This document shows, in pieces, positions 16,171-24,529 of a DNA stretch of 64,000 bases (within the stretch, counting starts at the first letter, position 1; each line of letters opens with the position of its first letter). The notes beneath the pieces were generated by a model. It had not been told where the DNA came from. It did not search any database and saw only the letters and a list, made by a program, of their open reading frames with translations. A program made the position numbers and the translations under genes. This DNA is from Sulfotelmatobacter sp963788225 (lineage in GTDB: Bacteria; Acidobacteriota; Terriglobia; Terriglobales; Acidobacteriaceae): NCBI GenBank assembly GCA_963788225.1, contig CAWBGI010000007.1, positions 372,001-436,000 of the forward strand, written 5' to 3'.

Positions 16171-17004
16171 ATGGCAGATAAACCCTTGAAACGCTATATT
16201 TTCGCAAGCGACTTCGATCAGACGTTAACCTTCAACGATTCTGGCTACGTGCTCGCGGAATTGGTCGGCATTCCTACGGCGGAGTTCGAACGCAAAGCCA
16301 AAGGCATGGCGAAGATCAACCTGGTGCAGCAGGGAGCGGAACTCGCGTACCTCTTGCTGCATGATCCGGAGTTCAAGGCCAAAGTCCGCAAGCAGCATCT
16401 TTACGAAGTAGGAAAGCGCATCCGGCTGAAGGGGGATATTAAACTGCTTTATCAGATCCTCGAAAAGGGGATAGACGGATACGCCTTCGATTTTTATGTT
16501 CTATCCGCGGCGCCCGTCGAGGTGATTCATTCGGCCCTCGAGGGCATCGTTCCCGAAGATCACATTTACGGCACCGAATTCCGCTACGAGCCCAGCGGCG
16601 CGATTGACACTATCGTGCGCGCCACAGCGGGCTACGGCAAGGTTGCGGTGCTCAACCAGTTGCTCGCCGAGCACGTGACCGGGCCCGATCACGTCATCTA
16701 CTCGGGCGACGGCAGTTCCGATATTCACCTGATGTTGCAGCTCAACGCGCGCGACGGCCTTACCATCGCGGTTTCGGAGTCACCGAACGTTTCGCAAATC
16801 GCGAAACGCACGGTGCTCAGCACCAGTGCTGTGGCAGTGCTGGCGCCGATTCTCGAAGAAATTGCTGGATGGGAACGAGCGCGCATTCGCAGCTTTTTCG
16901 AGGCCAACGGCATGCTGATTCAGGAGTGGGAGCGGGTTCGCACCGACTGGTTGACGGTGCGCCCGGCCATTCCGGAGCCGGTAGAATTTGTGACTGGGGC
17001 TTGA
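16171..17004 (+). CDS. HAD-superfamily phosphatase (phosphoserine-phosphatase-like)
   Basis: A 277-residue soluble protein. HAD motif I is DFDQTLT with nucleophile Asp14 and acid Asp16; motif II lies in FYVLSAAPVEVIHSAL; the motif III Lys is near GYGKVAVLNQL; motif IV is YSGDGSSDIHLM. The arrangement is that of the SerB/PSPase-like subgroup with a helical cap, hence a small-molecule phosphomonoesterase, substrate unknown. The next gene (hemerythrin-like) starts 82 bases downstream on the same strand. Confidence 0.85.
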   Translation: MADKPLKRYIFASDFDQTLTFNDSGYVLAELVGIPTAEFERKAKGMAKINLVQQGAELAYLLLHDPEFKAKVRKQHLYEVGKRIRLKGDIKLLYQILEKGIDGYAFDFYVLSAAPVEVIHSALEGIVPEDHIYGTEFRYEPSGAIDTIVRATAGYGKVAVLNQLLAEHVTGPDHVIYSGDGSSDIHLMLQLNARDGLTIAVSESPNVSQIAKRTVLSTSAVAVLAPILEEIAGWERARIRSFFEANGMLIQEWERVRTDWLTVRPAIPEPVEFVTGA

Positions 17005-17086
17005 CGCTGCGGATCTCGATTCTTATCAGAGCACGCCTTGCGGGCGTGCCGCAGGTTGAGAAATGAGGCGCGCCTTCGGGCGCTGC

Positions 17087-17578
17087 ATGCTGCGCGATAA
17101 AAATCTGATCCCGCTTTCGCACCAACATCAGCGCGCTCTAGCTCTATGCGTACGCATCGATCGCGCGCAGCCCATCCCTATCGAAGATCTTGAATCCTGG
17201 CAGGCTGAGATCGAGCAGCACTTCGAACAGGAAATCAAGATTCATTTCTCTGCGGAGGAACAAGTATTGTTCCCCGCTGCCCGCCAGTTCCCCGAACTAG
17301 CCCCGCTAGTGCAAGACCTAATCGCCGATCACAGCTCGCTGCGAGAATCTTTTTCGCAGGCAGAAGTGCGCGCCCTGTCGGCCGAAAGCTTGCCTTCATT
17401 CGCTCGAAAACTCTCCGCTCACATCCGCAAAGAAGAACGCCAGCTCTTCGAGCGCCTGCAGCAATTGCTGAGTGAGCAAGATCTCGCAGCTCTAGGGATT
17501 CGTTTGGAAGACGCTCTCAAAGACGCCGCGCAGACCTGCACCTTAAGCAACGAGGCAACGATGCGGCCAAGAAAATGA
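17087..17578 (+). CDS. Hemerythrin-like domain protein
   Basis: ATG 17087 gives 163 residues. A four-helix hemerythrin-like domain is indicated by SHQHQRAL near residue 11, HFSAEEQVLFP near 60, ADHSSLRE near 85 and HIRKEERQLFE near 115, which provide the His/Glu ligands for a di-iron site. Such proteins bind O2 or NO or sense iron. The frame opens 24 bases earlier at 17063, but the homology begins at MLRDKNLIPLSHQHQ. It is convergent with the acyltransferase gene. Confidence 0.85.
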   Translation: MLRDKNLIPLSHQHQRALALCVRIDRAQPIPIEDLESWQAEIEQHFEQEIKIHFSAEEQVLFPAARQFPELAPLVQDLIADHSSLRESFSQAEVRALSAESLPSFARKLSAHIRKEERQLFERLQQLLSEQDLAALGIRLEDALKDAAQTCTLSNEATMRPRK

Positions 17579-17594
17579 CTTGCTCTCTTAGCGC

Positions 17595-19409
17595 TCACAA
17601 CCCGTGGCGCGTTCTGAATTGCATCGCGGCTTCGCGTCCCATGTAGCGTTCCAGCACAGCGGGCGCGGTTTTTCTCAGATCGACGACGACGAGTCCATCG
17701 AGCACGTTGGAAAACTTGCGGTCCACGTTGAAGCCCAGCAGTTTGCCGCCGATCTTCGCATACTGCCGCAGCAGGATGGGCAGGCCTTTGCCATCGGTTT
17801 CTACGTCGGTGATCGGCTGCGATAGTTCTTCCAGATCGCGCAGAGCGTGGCACATGGCGCGGCAATCCCACGGACGCAACCTTGCCGGACGAAACGGCCG
17901 CCGCGGTTCGATCATGCCAGCCAACTCGTCTTCCTGTATGCGCGCTTCGAAGAAGCGGTAGATCATTTCGCGCGAGGCTTTACTGTAATCGTTGCTGATG
18001 CTGACCGCTCCAAACAGCACCGGAGTCTCCGCATGCGCCGCCAACAAACGCGCAATTCCCTTCCACAGCAAAAGCAGGGGAGCGTACTGCCGCTGGTATT
18101 CCGGCCTCACAAAAGAACGCCCTAGTTCCAGCGCCGGACCGAGCTTCTCGAACAAGCGCGGGTCGTAGCGGAAGCACGTGCTGGTATAAAGCCCGCGCAC
18201 TCCATGCACAGCGAGAATCTCAGCCGTATTGCCGGCGCGGTATGCGCCCACCAGTTCTTGCTTACTCTTGTGCCACAACAACAAATGCCAGTAGTACCGG
18301 TCGAAGCGGTCGAGGTCGCGCCGCTTTCCAGTACCTTCACCCGCCAGGCGAAACGTCACTTCCCGCAGCCGTCCGAGTTCCTGCAACGTTCGCGGCGTCT
18401 CGTTGGCCTTCGTCAGATAGACCGCAAGATCGCCGCTCTCCGCCAGACAACGGTCGCCGGCAAGGCGGCTCAATTCTGCCGCTAACACTTCCGACGGCTC
18501 GGCGGGAGCAATGGGTACTTGCACTTTCTCTGAGAGTTTGGAGCGTACAGCCACCGGCCACGATTTTTCCGGCCGGCTTCGCCGCGACAGCAGGTAAGTG
18601 CGCCAGCGCAGATACTCGATGGCTTCACGATCATTCTCGATGCCCGCGATGGAATCCCCCGGAATCTCGCTGCCCACGCGCACTTCCACGGTTCGCCCTT
18701 CTTGGTGCAGGAATTCCTGCAACAAGAAAGCAGTGCGCAGGCGGGGATGAATCATTCCGAAAAGATGAAAACCAACGCTGTTCCGGCCACAAAAATAAAC
18801 GGGCAGCGCCGCGGCGCCAGTGCGCCGAATCAAACGGGCTGCGGTGTCGTTCCACGCGGGATCGGCGATTTCCGCATGAGGAAACTGCCAGTGCGAAACT
18901 TCGCCCGCGGGAAAGATAGCCAGCATTCCGCCCTGGCGCAACCAGGCGAGCGCGTCCCGGACCGCGCGCCGATTCACATCAATACTGTGATCGCGAAGCG
19001 CCTGATCAGTCTGAAACGGATTCACGAAGATGCAATGCTGCGCCAGTTCCGGCACATCGCGCAGCAGATAATTGGTCATCACCTTTACGTCGGGCCGCAC
19101 GCGTGTCAGCAGCACAGCCAGTACAGCGCCATCAAGCATTCCAAATGGATGATTGGCGACCACCACGACCGGGCCGGTCGCAGGAATTCGAGCCATGTCC
19201 GCAGCATCCACACGCAGGTCTACGCGCATCTCCGACAGCAGGTTCTCCAATCCGAAACCGTCGGGGGATTTCTGCACTCGCCGGTACAGCGCCCGCACTC
19301 TGTCAACCGGAAGAAATTTCTCTGCCAAGGCAGGGATGCCAGGAAATCCCTCAACCTGCGACAACACTTCCGCCCGCGTTTTTTCTTCGTGCGAATGGTT
19401 GGATGGCAT
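17595..19409 (-). CDS. Bifunctional acyltransferase, OlsF-like (acyltransferase + GNAT-type domain)
   Basis: A 604-residue fusion. Residues about 60-290 form a glycerophosphate-type acyltransferase: VVVVANHPFGMLDG holds the catalytic His-Asp pair, and IFPAGEVSHW is the later substrate motif. Residues about 330-600 resemble the OlsB-like N-acyltransferase (GNAT-related) domain: VYLTKANETPRTLQELGRLR and GRSFVRPEYQRQYAPLLLLW. This two-domain order matches OlsF, which makes ornithine lipids, phosphorus-free membrane lipids. Ornithine as the acceptor is inferred from the family only. The gene lies downstream of a NitT/TauT-type importer with a heptad repeat between. Confidence 0.82.
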   Translation of the reverse strand: MPSNHSHEEKTRAEVLSQVEGFPGIPALAEKFLPVDRVRALYRRVQKSPDGFGLENLLSEMRVDLRVDAADMARIPATGPVVVVANHPFGMLDGAVLAVLLTRVRPDVKVMTNYLLRDVPELAQHCIFVNPFQTDQALRDHSIDVNRRAVRDALAWLRQGGMLAIFPAGEVSHWQFPHAEIADPAWNDTAARLIRRTGAAALPVYFCGRNSVGFHLFGMIHPRLRTAFLLQEFLHQEGRTVEVRVGSEIPGDSIAGIENDREAIEYLRWRTYLLSRRSRPEKSWPVAVRSKLSEKVQVPIAPAEPSEVLAAELSRLAGDRCLAESGDLAVYLTKANETPRTLQELGRLREVTFRLAGEGTGKRRDLDRFDRYYWHLLLWHKSKQELVGAYRAGNTAEILAVHGVRGLYTSTCFRYDPRLFEKLGPALELGRSFVRPEYQRQYAPLLLLWKGIARLLAAHAETPVLFGAVSISNDYSKASREMIYRFFEARIQEDELAGMIEPRRPFRPARLRPWDCRAMCHALRDLEELSQPITDVETDGKGLPILLRQYAKIGGKLLGFNVDRKFSNVLDGLVVVDLRKTAPAVLERYMGREAAMQFRTRHGL

Positions 19410-19500
19410 ATTAAAGGAATAACGCAGGCACTTTGCGGCAGGATGAAAAGGAGGTTAAAAGCTGATGAATGTGGATGGAGGAGAAACTCGAAAGTAACCA

Positions 19501-19603
19501 AGAACAGTGGTCAGTGGCCAGGGCTCAGGGGTCAGTATCAGTGGGGAGACGAACAACGTTGTCGCGTTGGCTAGACTGCCACTGATCACTGGCCACTGGT
19601 TCT
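19501..19603. repeat. Heptad inverted-repeat element (CAGTGGT type)
   Basis: Left arm units CAGTGGT, CAGTGGC, CAGGGCT, CAGGGGT, CAGTAT, CAGTGGG (19505-19545). The right arm (19578-19600) is the reverse complement of two to three units. The outer edges are AGAAC and GTTCT. The right edge touches the stop codon of the permease gene at 19602. Confidence 0.8.
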
Positions 19604-21356
19604 ACGTTTCCAGGCGGAAGCGGGTTTCCGCCAGCGCAAAGAGTTTGCGCCAGACGAGCCGGTTCACCGTCACTACAGTGGCCGCCATCATGATGGTTGC
19701 GGCCAACAGCAGGTGGAAATCGCCGCTATCGGTTGCTCGCTGGATGGTCGCACCCAGCCCCATTGTCGTGTAGGTCTGGCCTTTGAAGTTAAAGTACTCG
19801 GCCACAATGCTGGCGTTCCACGCCCCGCCTGAGGCCGTCACCATCCCCGTCACAAAATAGGGAAAAATTCCCGGCAGAATCAGCTTCTTCCAGCGCTCGA
19901 AGCCCTGAACGCGGAAGACCGAGCAGCATTCTTTCAGATCGGTCGGGATCGCCATCGCACCGGCAATCACGTTGAATAACACGTACCACTGCGTGCCCAG
20001 CAGCAGCACCACCATCGAGGCTATTCCCATGCCTCCGCCCAGACGGATAAGCACCAGCAAAATTACGGGCAGCAGCGCGGTCGCGGGAACTGACGCCGCA
20101 ATCTGCGCCAGCGGCTGCGCGATGCGCGCCAGCCGGGGATTGAAACCGATCGCTACTCCCGCCGGAACTGTCCACAGAGCAGCCAGCAGCAACGCAAGGT
20201 TGACACGCAAGAAAGTCGCGCCCAAGCCGACGGCTGTCGAATGCAATTCAGCTTTTCCAAGGCCGGTGAGAATGATGGCGACACGAACCACCCCGTAACT
20301 AATGGCAGCGAGCGCCACCACCGCCAAAGCGCGCACCACCCATTCCCGCCATGCCGGCGCAGGCTCCTGGGGAGCTTCGTCCTTGTGCTTCCGCGCAAAA
20401 TATAAAAGCAAACGTTCTCCCAACGGCTGCAGCGTCTTCTGCCGAATCTTCGCGAGGCCGGTGGAATGCTCCACCAGGTTAAGCACCCACGATCGCGGCG
20501 CGTCGGTGCTTTCCACCTGCTCCACTTTGAACTTTTCCGCCCACGCGATTACCGGCCGCCACACAAACTGATCCAGCAGCACAATCAGAAGAACCATTGT
20601 GGCTACGCCCCAACAGATTGAAGTCGTGTCGCCCGCGCTGGCCGCGGTTTGCAGATACGAGCCCAGGCCGGGCAGACGAAAATCGCGCTGCCCCAGCACA
20701 AACATTTCACACACCATCAGCGCGAACCATCCGCCGGCCACCGACATCATCGAGTTCCACACCAAGCCAATCGCCGAAGCTGGCAACTCCAACTGCGTGA
20801 AGCGCTGCCACCAACTGAAACGGTAGATGGTTGCGGCCTCGCGCATCTCGTTCGGAATGCCCTTCAGCGAGGCGTAAAAGCTAAACGTCATGTTCCATAC
20901 CTGGCCAGTGAAGATCAGGAGAATCGTGCCCATCTCCAAGCCGAGTTGCCTGCCGGGAAACAGCGCCACCATGGCCAGCATCACGGGAGGAAGAAAGCTG
21001 AGCACGGGGATCGACTGCAACACGTCCAGCAGCGGAATCATGAAGCGTTCGGCGCGCGCGTTGTATGCCGCAATGTAGCCGTAGATCAGCGCGAATAATA
21101 GACTCAGCAGGTAAGCGATGGCGATGCGCAGCAGCGAATACCCTGCATAGGCCGGCAGCGCGCGCACGCTGCGCGAAATCTCAACCGTCGGAGTGAAGGG
21201 GCCAAACCACGACCGGCCCACGCTCGCCACGCCGTAAAAGATCGCAATTCCCGCCGCGAACATGATCACATCAGGCAGGTGCGAACTTTCGATGCTTGGC
21301 AGTTGCGACCACAGCCGGTACGCTGAGAATCCCCGCAGGGTGATGCTCTTCTTCAT
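19602..21356 (-). CDS. NitT/TauT-type ABC importer, two fused permease domains
   Basis: A 584-residue integral membrane protein containing two BPD_transp_1 permease domains in one chain: the first at about residues 60-275 with the EAA-like loop NEMREAATIYRFSWWQRFTQ, the second at about 345-575 with TDLKECCSVFRVQGFERWKK. Each has about six helices. Most NitT/TauT systems use two separate or identical permeases, so this fusion is compact. It lies 33 bases downstream of its ATPase (21390-22829). No periplasmic binding protein gene is adjacent, so the substrate (nitrate, sulfonate or bicarbonate-like) is open. Confidence 0.88.
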   Translation of the reverse strand: MKKSITLRGFSAYRLWSQLPSIESSHLPDVIMFAAGIAIFYGVASVGRSWFGPFTPTVEISRSVRALPAYAGYSLLRIAIAYLLSLLFALIYGYIAAYNARAERFMIPLLDVLQSIPVLSFLPPVMLAMVALFPGRQLGLEMGTILLIFTGQVWNMTFSFYASLKGIPNEMREAATIYRFSWWQRFTQLELPASAIGLVWNSMMSVAGGWFALMVCEMFVLGQRDFRLPGLGSYLQTAASAGDTTSICWGVATMVLLIVLLDQFVWRPVIAWAEKFKVEQVESTDAPRSWVLNLVEHSTGLAKIRQKTLQPLGERLLLYFARKHKDEAPQEPAPAWREWVVRALAVVALAAISYGVVRVAIILTGLGKAELHSTAVGLGATFLRVNLALLLAALWTVPAGVAIGFNPRLARIAQPLAQIAASVPATALLPVILLVLIRLGGGMGIASMVVLLLGTQWYVLFNVIAGAMAIPTDLKECCSVFRVQGFERWKKLILPGIFPYFVTGMVTASGGAWNASIVAEYFNFKGQTYTTMGLGATIQRATDSGDFHLLLAATIMMAATVVTVNRLVWRKLFALAETRFRLET

Positions 21357-21389
21357 GCGATGGTCGTTCCCCTCGACAGGAGCGTTTGA

Positions 21390-22829
21390 TCAGGCCTTCG
21401 GCGTGGGATTTGAATTCGGTTTCTCAACTGGATGCGGCGCGGGCATCAACGCCACGTGCGCCGCCTCGACCGCTGCTGGCTCGTTTTGCGCCGCTTCCGT
21501 TTGAATCAACCGGCCGTGCTCGCGGTCGTAATCGAAAATCTCCGCATAGCGTCCCCAGTTCATGGCAGTGTCGAACTGCCGCTGCACTTCATCGTCGGCG
21601 AAGTGCTCGTCGAGAATGTCGCGGAAAAACTCGTCGTTGATCGAGTGGTCCGACTTCCTCTTCAAAATACTGTCGATCTGCTTCAGGATGGTAACGTGCT
21701 CCAGCGCCGCCTTCCGGAACAAAACTTTTCGCGTCTGAATATCAGCATCGGCGAACTCCGTCCCTTCGTTCGAGAGTTGCACATCGCCCTCTTTCAGCCA
21801 TGCGAAGCCGAGCAACTGGCAGGCTTCCAGAATGGGCAACAGGTCCTCGACGTCCATCACCAGATCCTCGGCCAGACGAAACAGGTCTTCGCGTCCGCCG
21901 CGGTCGTGCAACAGTTCGAGCAGGCCAGCCATTCCGCCCACGCGGGCGTGCGGCAGTATCTGGTATTTGCTCGTCTTCACCGGGGCTTGCCCTCTCTTAA
22001 AGCCTCCCGGCGGCACCACGATTTCCCCCGTGCTCTCGGGATCGGGCAGCGCATGTTCGACGTCGGGCTCGGTCATCACTTTGTAGATGTAATCGACCAA
22101 CTCCACAAAACGCTCAGACTTGCGGTCGCGAGGCTGCGACAGGCGCACGTTGAAATCCGAACGAATGCGCGCCGGGTTTCTGCCCAGCACCACGATGCGG
22201 TCCGCCAGAATCACCGCCTCTTCGATGTTGTGCGTGACAATGAAGATGGCGCTGGTCGGCATTTTCTTGTTGAGCCACAGCTCCAGCAGTTCGCCGCGCA
22301 GGTTCTCCGCCGTGAGCACGTCGAGCGCGGAGAAAGGTTCGTCCATGAAGAGCACTTCCGGTTCCACCACCAGAGCGCGCGCAAAGCCCACGCGCTGCTT
22401 CATGCCGCCAGAAAGCTCCTTGGGATAAGCCGTCTCGAAACCGTCGAGACCCACTGTGTCGAGCATGCGCAGAGCGCGTTTGCGGCGCTCAACGGCAGCC
22501 ACGCCTCGCGCTTCGAGCGGAGCCTCCACGTTCTCCAGCACAGTGAGCCAGGGAAACAGCGCGAAACTCTGGAAGACGATCGCCACATTCGGCGCCTGGC
22601 CGTTCAGCGGCTTGCCGTGCCAGAACAGCGCACCTGATGTCGGTTGCGAAAGACCACTCAGAATGCGCAGCAGAGTGGATTTGCCGCAGCCGGAAGCGCC
22701 CAGCAGAGCAACGATTTTCCCCGGCTCGATGTTGAAGTCTGTAAGCCCGACGACCTGAATGCGAGTTCCATCCGGCTGGGGATAAGACTTCTCAATCGCC
22801 CGCGCTTCGATAATCGGTTCGGTCGCCAA
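21390..22829 (-). CDS. NitT/TauT-type ABC importer ATPase with AAA-associated C-terminal domain
   Basis: A 479-residue protein. The N-terminal 250 residues are an ABC ATPase: Walker A GASGCGKST near 44, Q-loop VFQSFALFPW, signature LSGGMKQRVGFARAL, Walker B VLFMDEPFSALD, H-loop VTHNIEE. Residues about 285-430 (ILPHARVGGMAGLLELLHDR ... FFRDILDEHFADDEVQRQFD) match the AAA-associated C-terminal domain found in some nitrate-type ATPases, with a proposed regulatory role. It is the first gene of a two-gene unit with the fused permease. Confidence 0.9.
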   Translation of the reverse strand: MATEPIIEARAIEKSYPQPDGTRIQVVGLTDFNIEPGKIVALLGASGCGKSTLLRILSGLSQPTSGALFWHGKPLNGQAPNVAIVFQSFALFPWLTVLENVEAPLEARGVAAVERRKRALRMLDTVGLDGFETAYPKELSGGMKQRVGFARALVVEPEVLFMDEPFSALDVLTAENLRGELLELWLNKKMPTSAIFIVTHNIEEAVILADRIVVLGRNPARIRSDFNVRLSQPRDRKSERFVELVDYIYKVMTEPDVEHALPDPESTGEIVVPPGGFKRGQAPVKTSKYQILPHARVGGMAGLLELLHDRGGREDLFRLAEDLVMDVEDLLPILEACQLLGFAWLKEGDVQLSNEGTEFADADIQTRKVLFRKAALEHVTILKQIDSILKRKSDHSINDEFFRDILDEHFADDEVQRQFDTAMNWGRYAEIFDYDREHGRLIQTEAAQNEPAAVEAAHVALMPAPHPVEKPNSNPTPKA

Positions 22830-22924
22830 GAAAACTCTCCCTAACCTCTATACACGATTCAGGGCAAGGCGCAAAGCCTCTGGGCCTGTTTTACAGTCTA
22901 TTCACAATTAGCAGGGAGCGCCTA

Positions 22925-24463
22925 TCAAGCCGCGAAGTCTTCATCCGCCAAAACTGGAAACGGCTGAGGCAATCGGTCAGTCACTTCTGCGAGATGCGCG
23001 AGCTTGGCAGCCAGCTCCGCCGTAAACTGCCCCGGAGCAAACCGCCACTTCCAGTTTCCGCCGTGCAGGCTCGGCGTATTCATACGCGCTTCACTGCCCA
23101 GGCCCAAAACATCCTGCAGCGGAATCAGGGCCATCTCGGCAGGCGAGGTCTGCGCCGCGCGAATGAATGCCCAGTGAATCCCATCGTCGGAGCAACCAAG
23201 ATAAGCCTCCACATTTCGGCGCTCATTCTCTGTGCATCCGGAGTGAAACCACCCCACCGTGGTGTCATTGTCGTGAGTTCCCGTGTAGATAACCTTGCCG
23301 GCGGCGCGATGCGGCAGATACATGTGCGCGCCCTCGTCGCCAAAACCAAACTGCAGGACAGCCATACCCGGAATCTGCAATCGCTCTCGCAAGGCGTTGA
23401 CCTCCGGAGTGATGTAGCCTAAATCTTCCGCGAAGAATGGCAATCCGCCGAGAGCCTCGCGCAGTTTGTGAAACAGATCGTCACGCGGACCATCCACCCA
23501 ACGACCGTTGATCGCCGTGGGATCGGCTGCCGGAATCTCCCAGAACTGGTCAAAGCCACGGAAATGATCGAGGCGAATGTAGTCGCAATTCTGCGTGGCC
23601 CAGCGCAGCCGCTTCACCCACCAGGTGTAGCCGCGCGCCTTCATCACATCCCAACGGTAAAGCGGGTTGCCCCAGCGCTGTCCGGTCTTGCTGAAAAAAT
23701 CAGGGGGCACGCCGGAGACAACTTCCGGTTCGAGGCCCTCATTCAGCCGGAACAGTTCGCGGTGCATCCACACGTCGGCGCTGTCGTAGTTCACAAAGAT
23801 GGCAACGTCACCCACAATGCGAATCGCGCGCTCCGAGCAAGACCGCCGCAGCGCCTGCCACTGCTCATAGAAGGCAAATTGCAAAGCGCTGCGGATTTTC
23901 AGATCGACCGCCAGATCCTTCCGAGCCCGCTCCAGCGCTTGCGGGTCACGATGCGCCAATTCCGCCGGCCACTCATTCCAACTTGCTAGCTTGTGTTTCG
24001 CGCGGAGCGCATCGAACAAAACGAAGTCCTCGAGCCACCACGCATTTTCCGTGCAGAACTTTTCAAAGCGCTGACGCGCGCCGTTGGACGCGGAATGAAC
24101 GAAGCTGCGTCCGGCCTCGAACAGCAGCGGCATCTTCGCGGCAAAGACACGATCGTATTCCACGGCATCGGAACCGGAAGAAGCTGCAGAAGCGGCGGAA
24201 ATCTTGGCGGCGTCGATCCATCCGTGGCTGGCCAAGCGCTCCAGGCTAATCAGCAGCGGATTGCCGGCAAACGCCGAGATGGAAGAATAAGGAGAGTTGC
24301 CGTAACCCAGCGGCCCCAGCGGCAGAACCTGCCAAAGCCCCTGGCGCGCGGCGGCGAGAGAATCTACAAACTGATAAGCGGCTGGACCAAAATCACCGAT
24401 GCCGCCGCCCGAAGGCAACGACGTGGGATGCAACAAAATGCCTGCGGCGCGCGGAAACGGCAT
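22925..24463 (-). CDS. malQ: 4-alpha-glucanotransferase
   Basis: A 512-residue GH77 enzyme, the usual length for MalQ. It begins RAAGILLHPTSLPSGGGIGD and carries LPLGPLGYGNSPYSSISAFA, the nucleophile region YIRLDHFRGFDQFW, the acid/base region FFAEDLGYITPEV and the third carboxylate GTHDNDTTVGW. It transfers alpha-1,4-glucan chains in maltodextrin or glycogen metabolism in the cytoplasm. It is followed on the same strand by the NitT/TauT genes after 95 bases, with no functional link visible. Confidence 0.95.
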   Translation of the reverse strand: MPFPRAAGILLHPTSLPSGGGIGDFGPAAYQFVDSLAAARQGLWQVLPLGPLGYGNSPYSSISAFAGNPLLISLERLASHGWIDAAKISAASAASSGSDAVEYDRVFAAKMPLLFEAGRSFVHSASNGARQRFEKFCTENAWWLEDFVLFDALRAKHKLASWNEWPAELAHRDPQALERARKDLAVDLKIRSALQFAFYEQWQALRRSCSERAIRIVGDVAIFVNYDSADVWMHRELFRLNEGLEPEVVSGVPPDFFSKTGQRWGNPLYRWDVMKARGYTWWVKRLRWATQNCDYIRLDHFRGFDQFWEIPAADPTAINGRWVDGPRDDLFHKLREALGGLPFFAEDLGYITPEVNALRERLQIPGMAVLQFGFGDEGAHMYLPHRAAGKVIYTGTHDNDTTVGWFHSGCTENERRNVEAYLGCSDDGIHWAFIRAAQTSPAEMALIPLQDVLGLGSEARMNTPSLHGGNWKWRFAPGQFTAELAAKLAHLAEVTDRLPQPFPVLADEDFAA

Positions 24464-24529
24464 GCAAACTTAAACGTCCCTGGGAAAACCCAGTCAAATG
24501 TTGTTCAGCGTGGAAGAACGCTTCAAATC

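Noticed and set aside
21432..22637. 401-residue open frame on the plus strand
   Set aside because: It is antisense to the NitT/TauT-type ATPase, whose ABC motifs are unambiguous.
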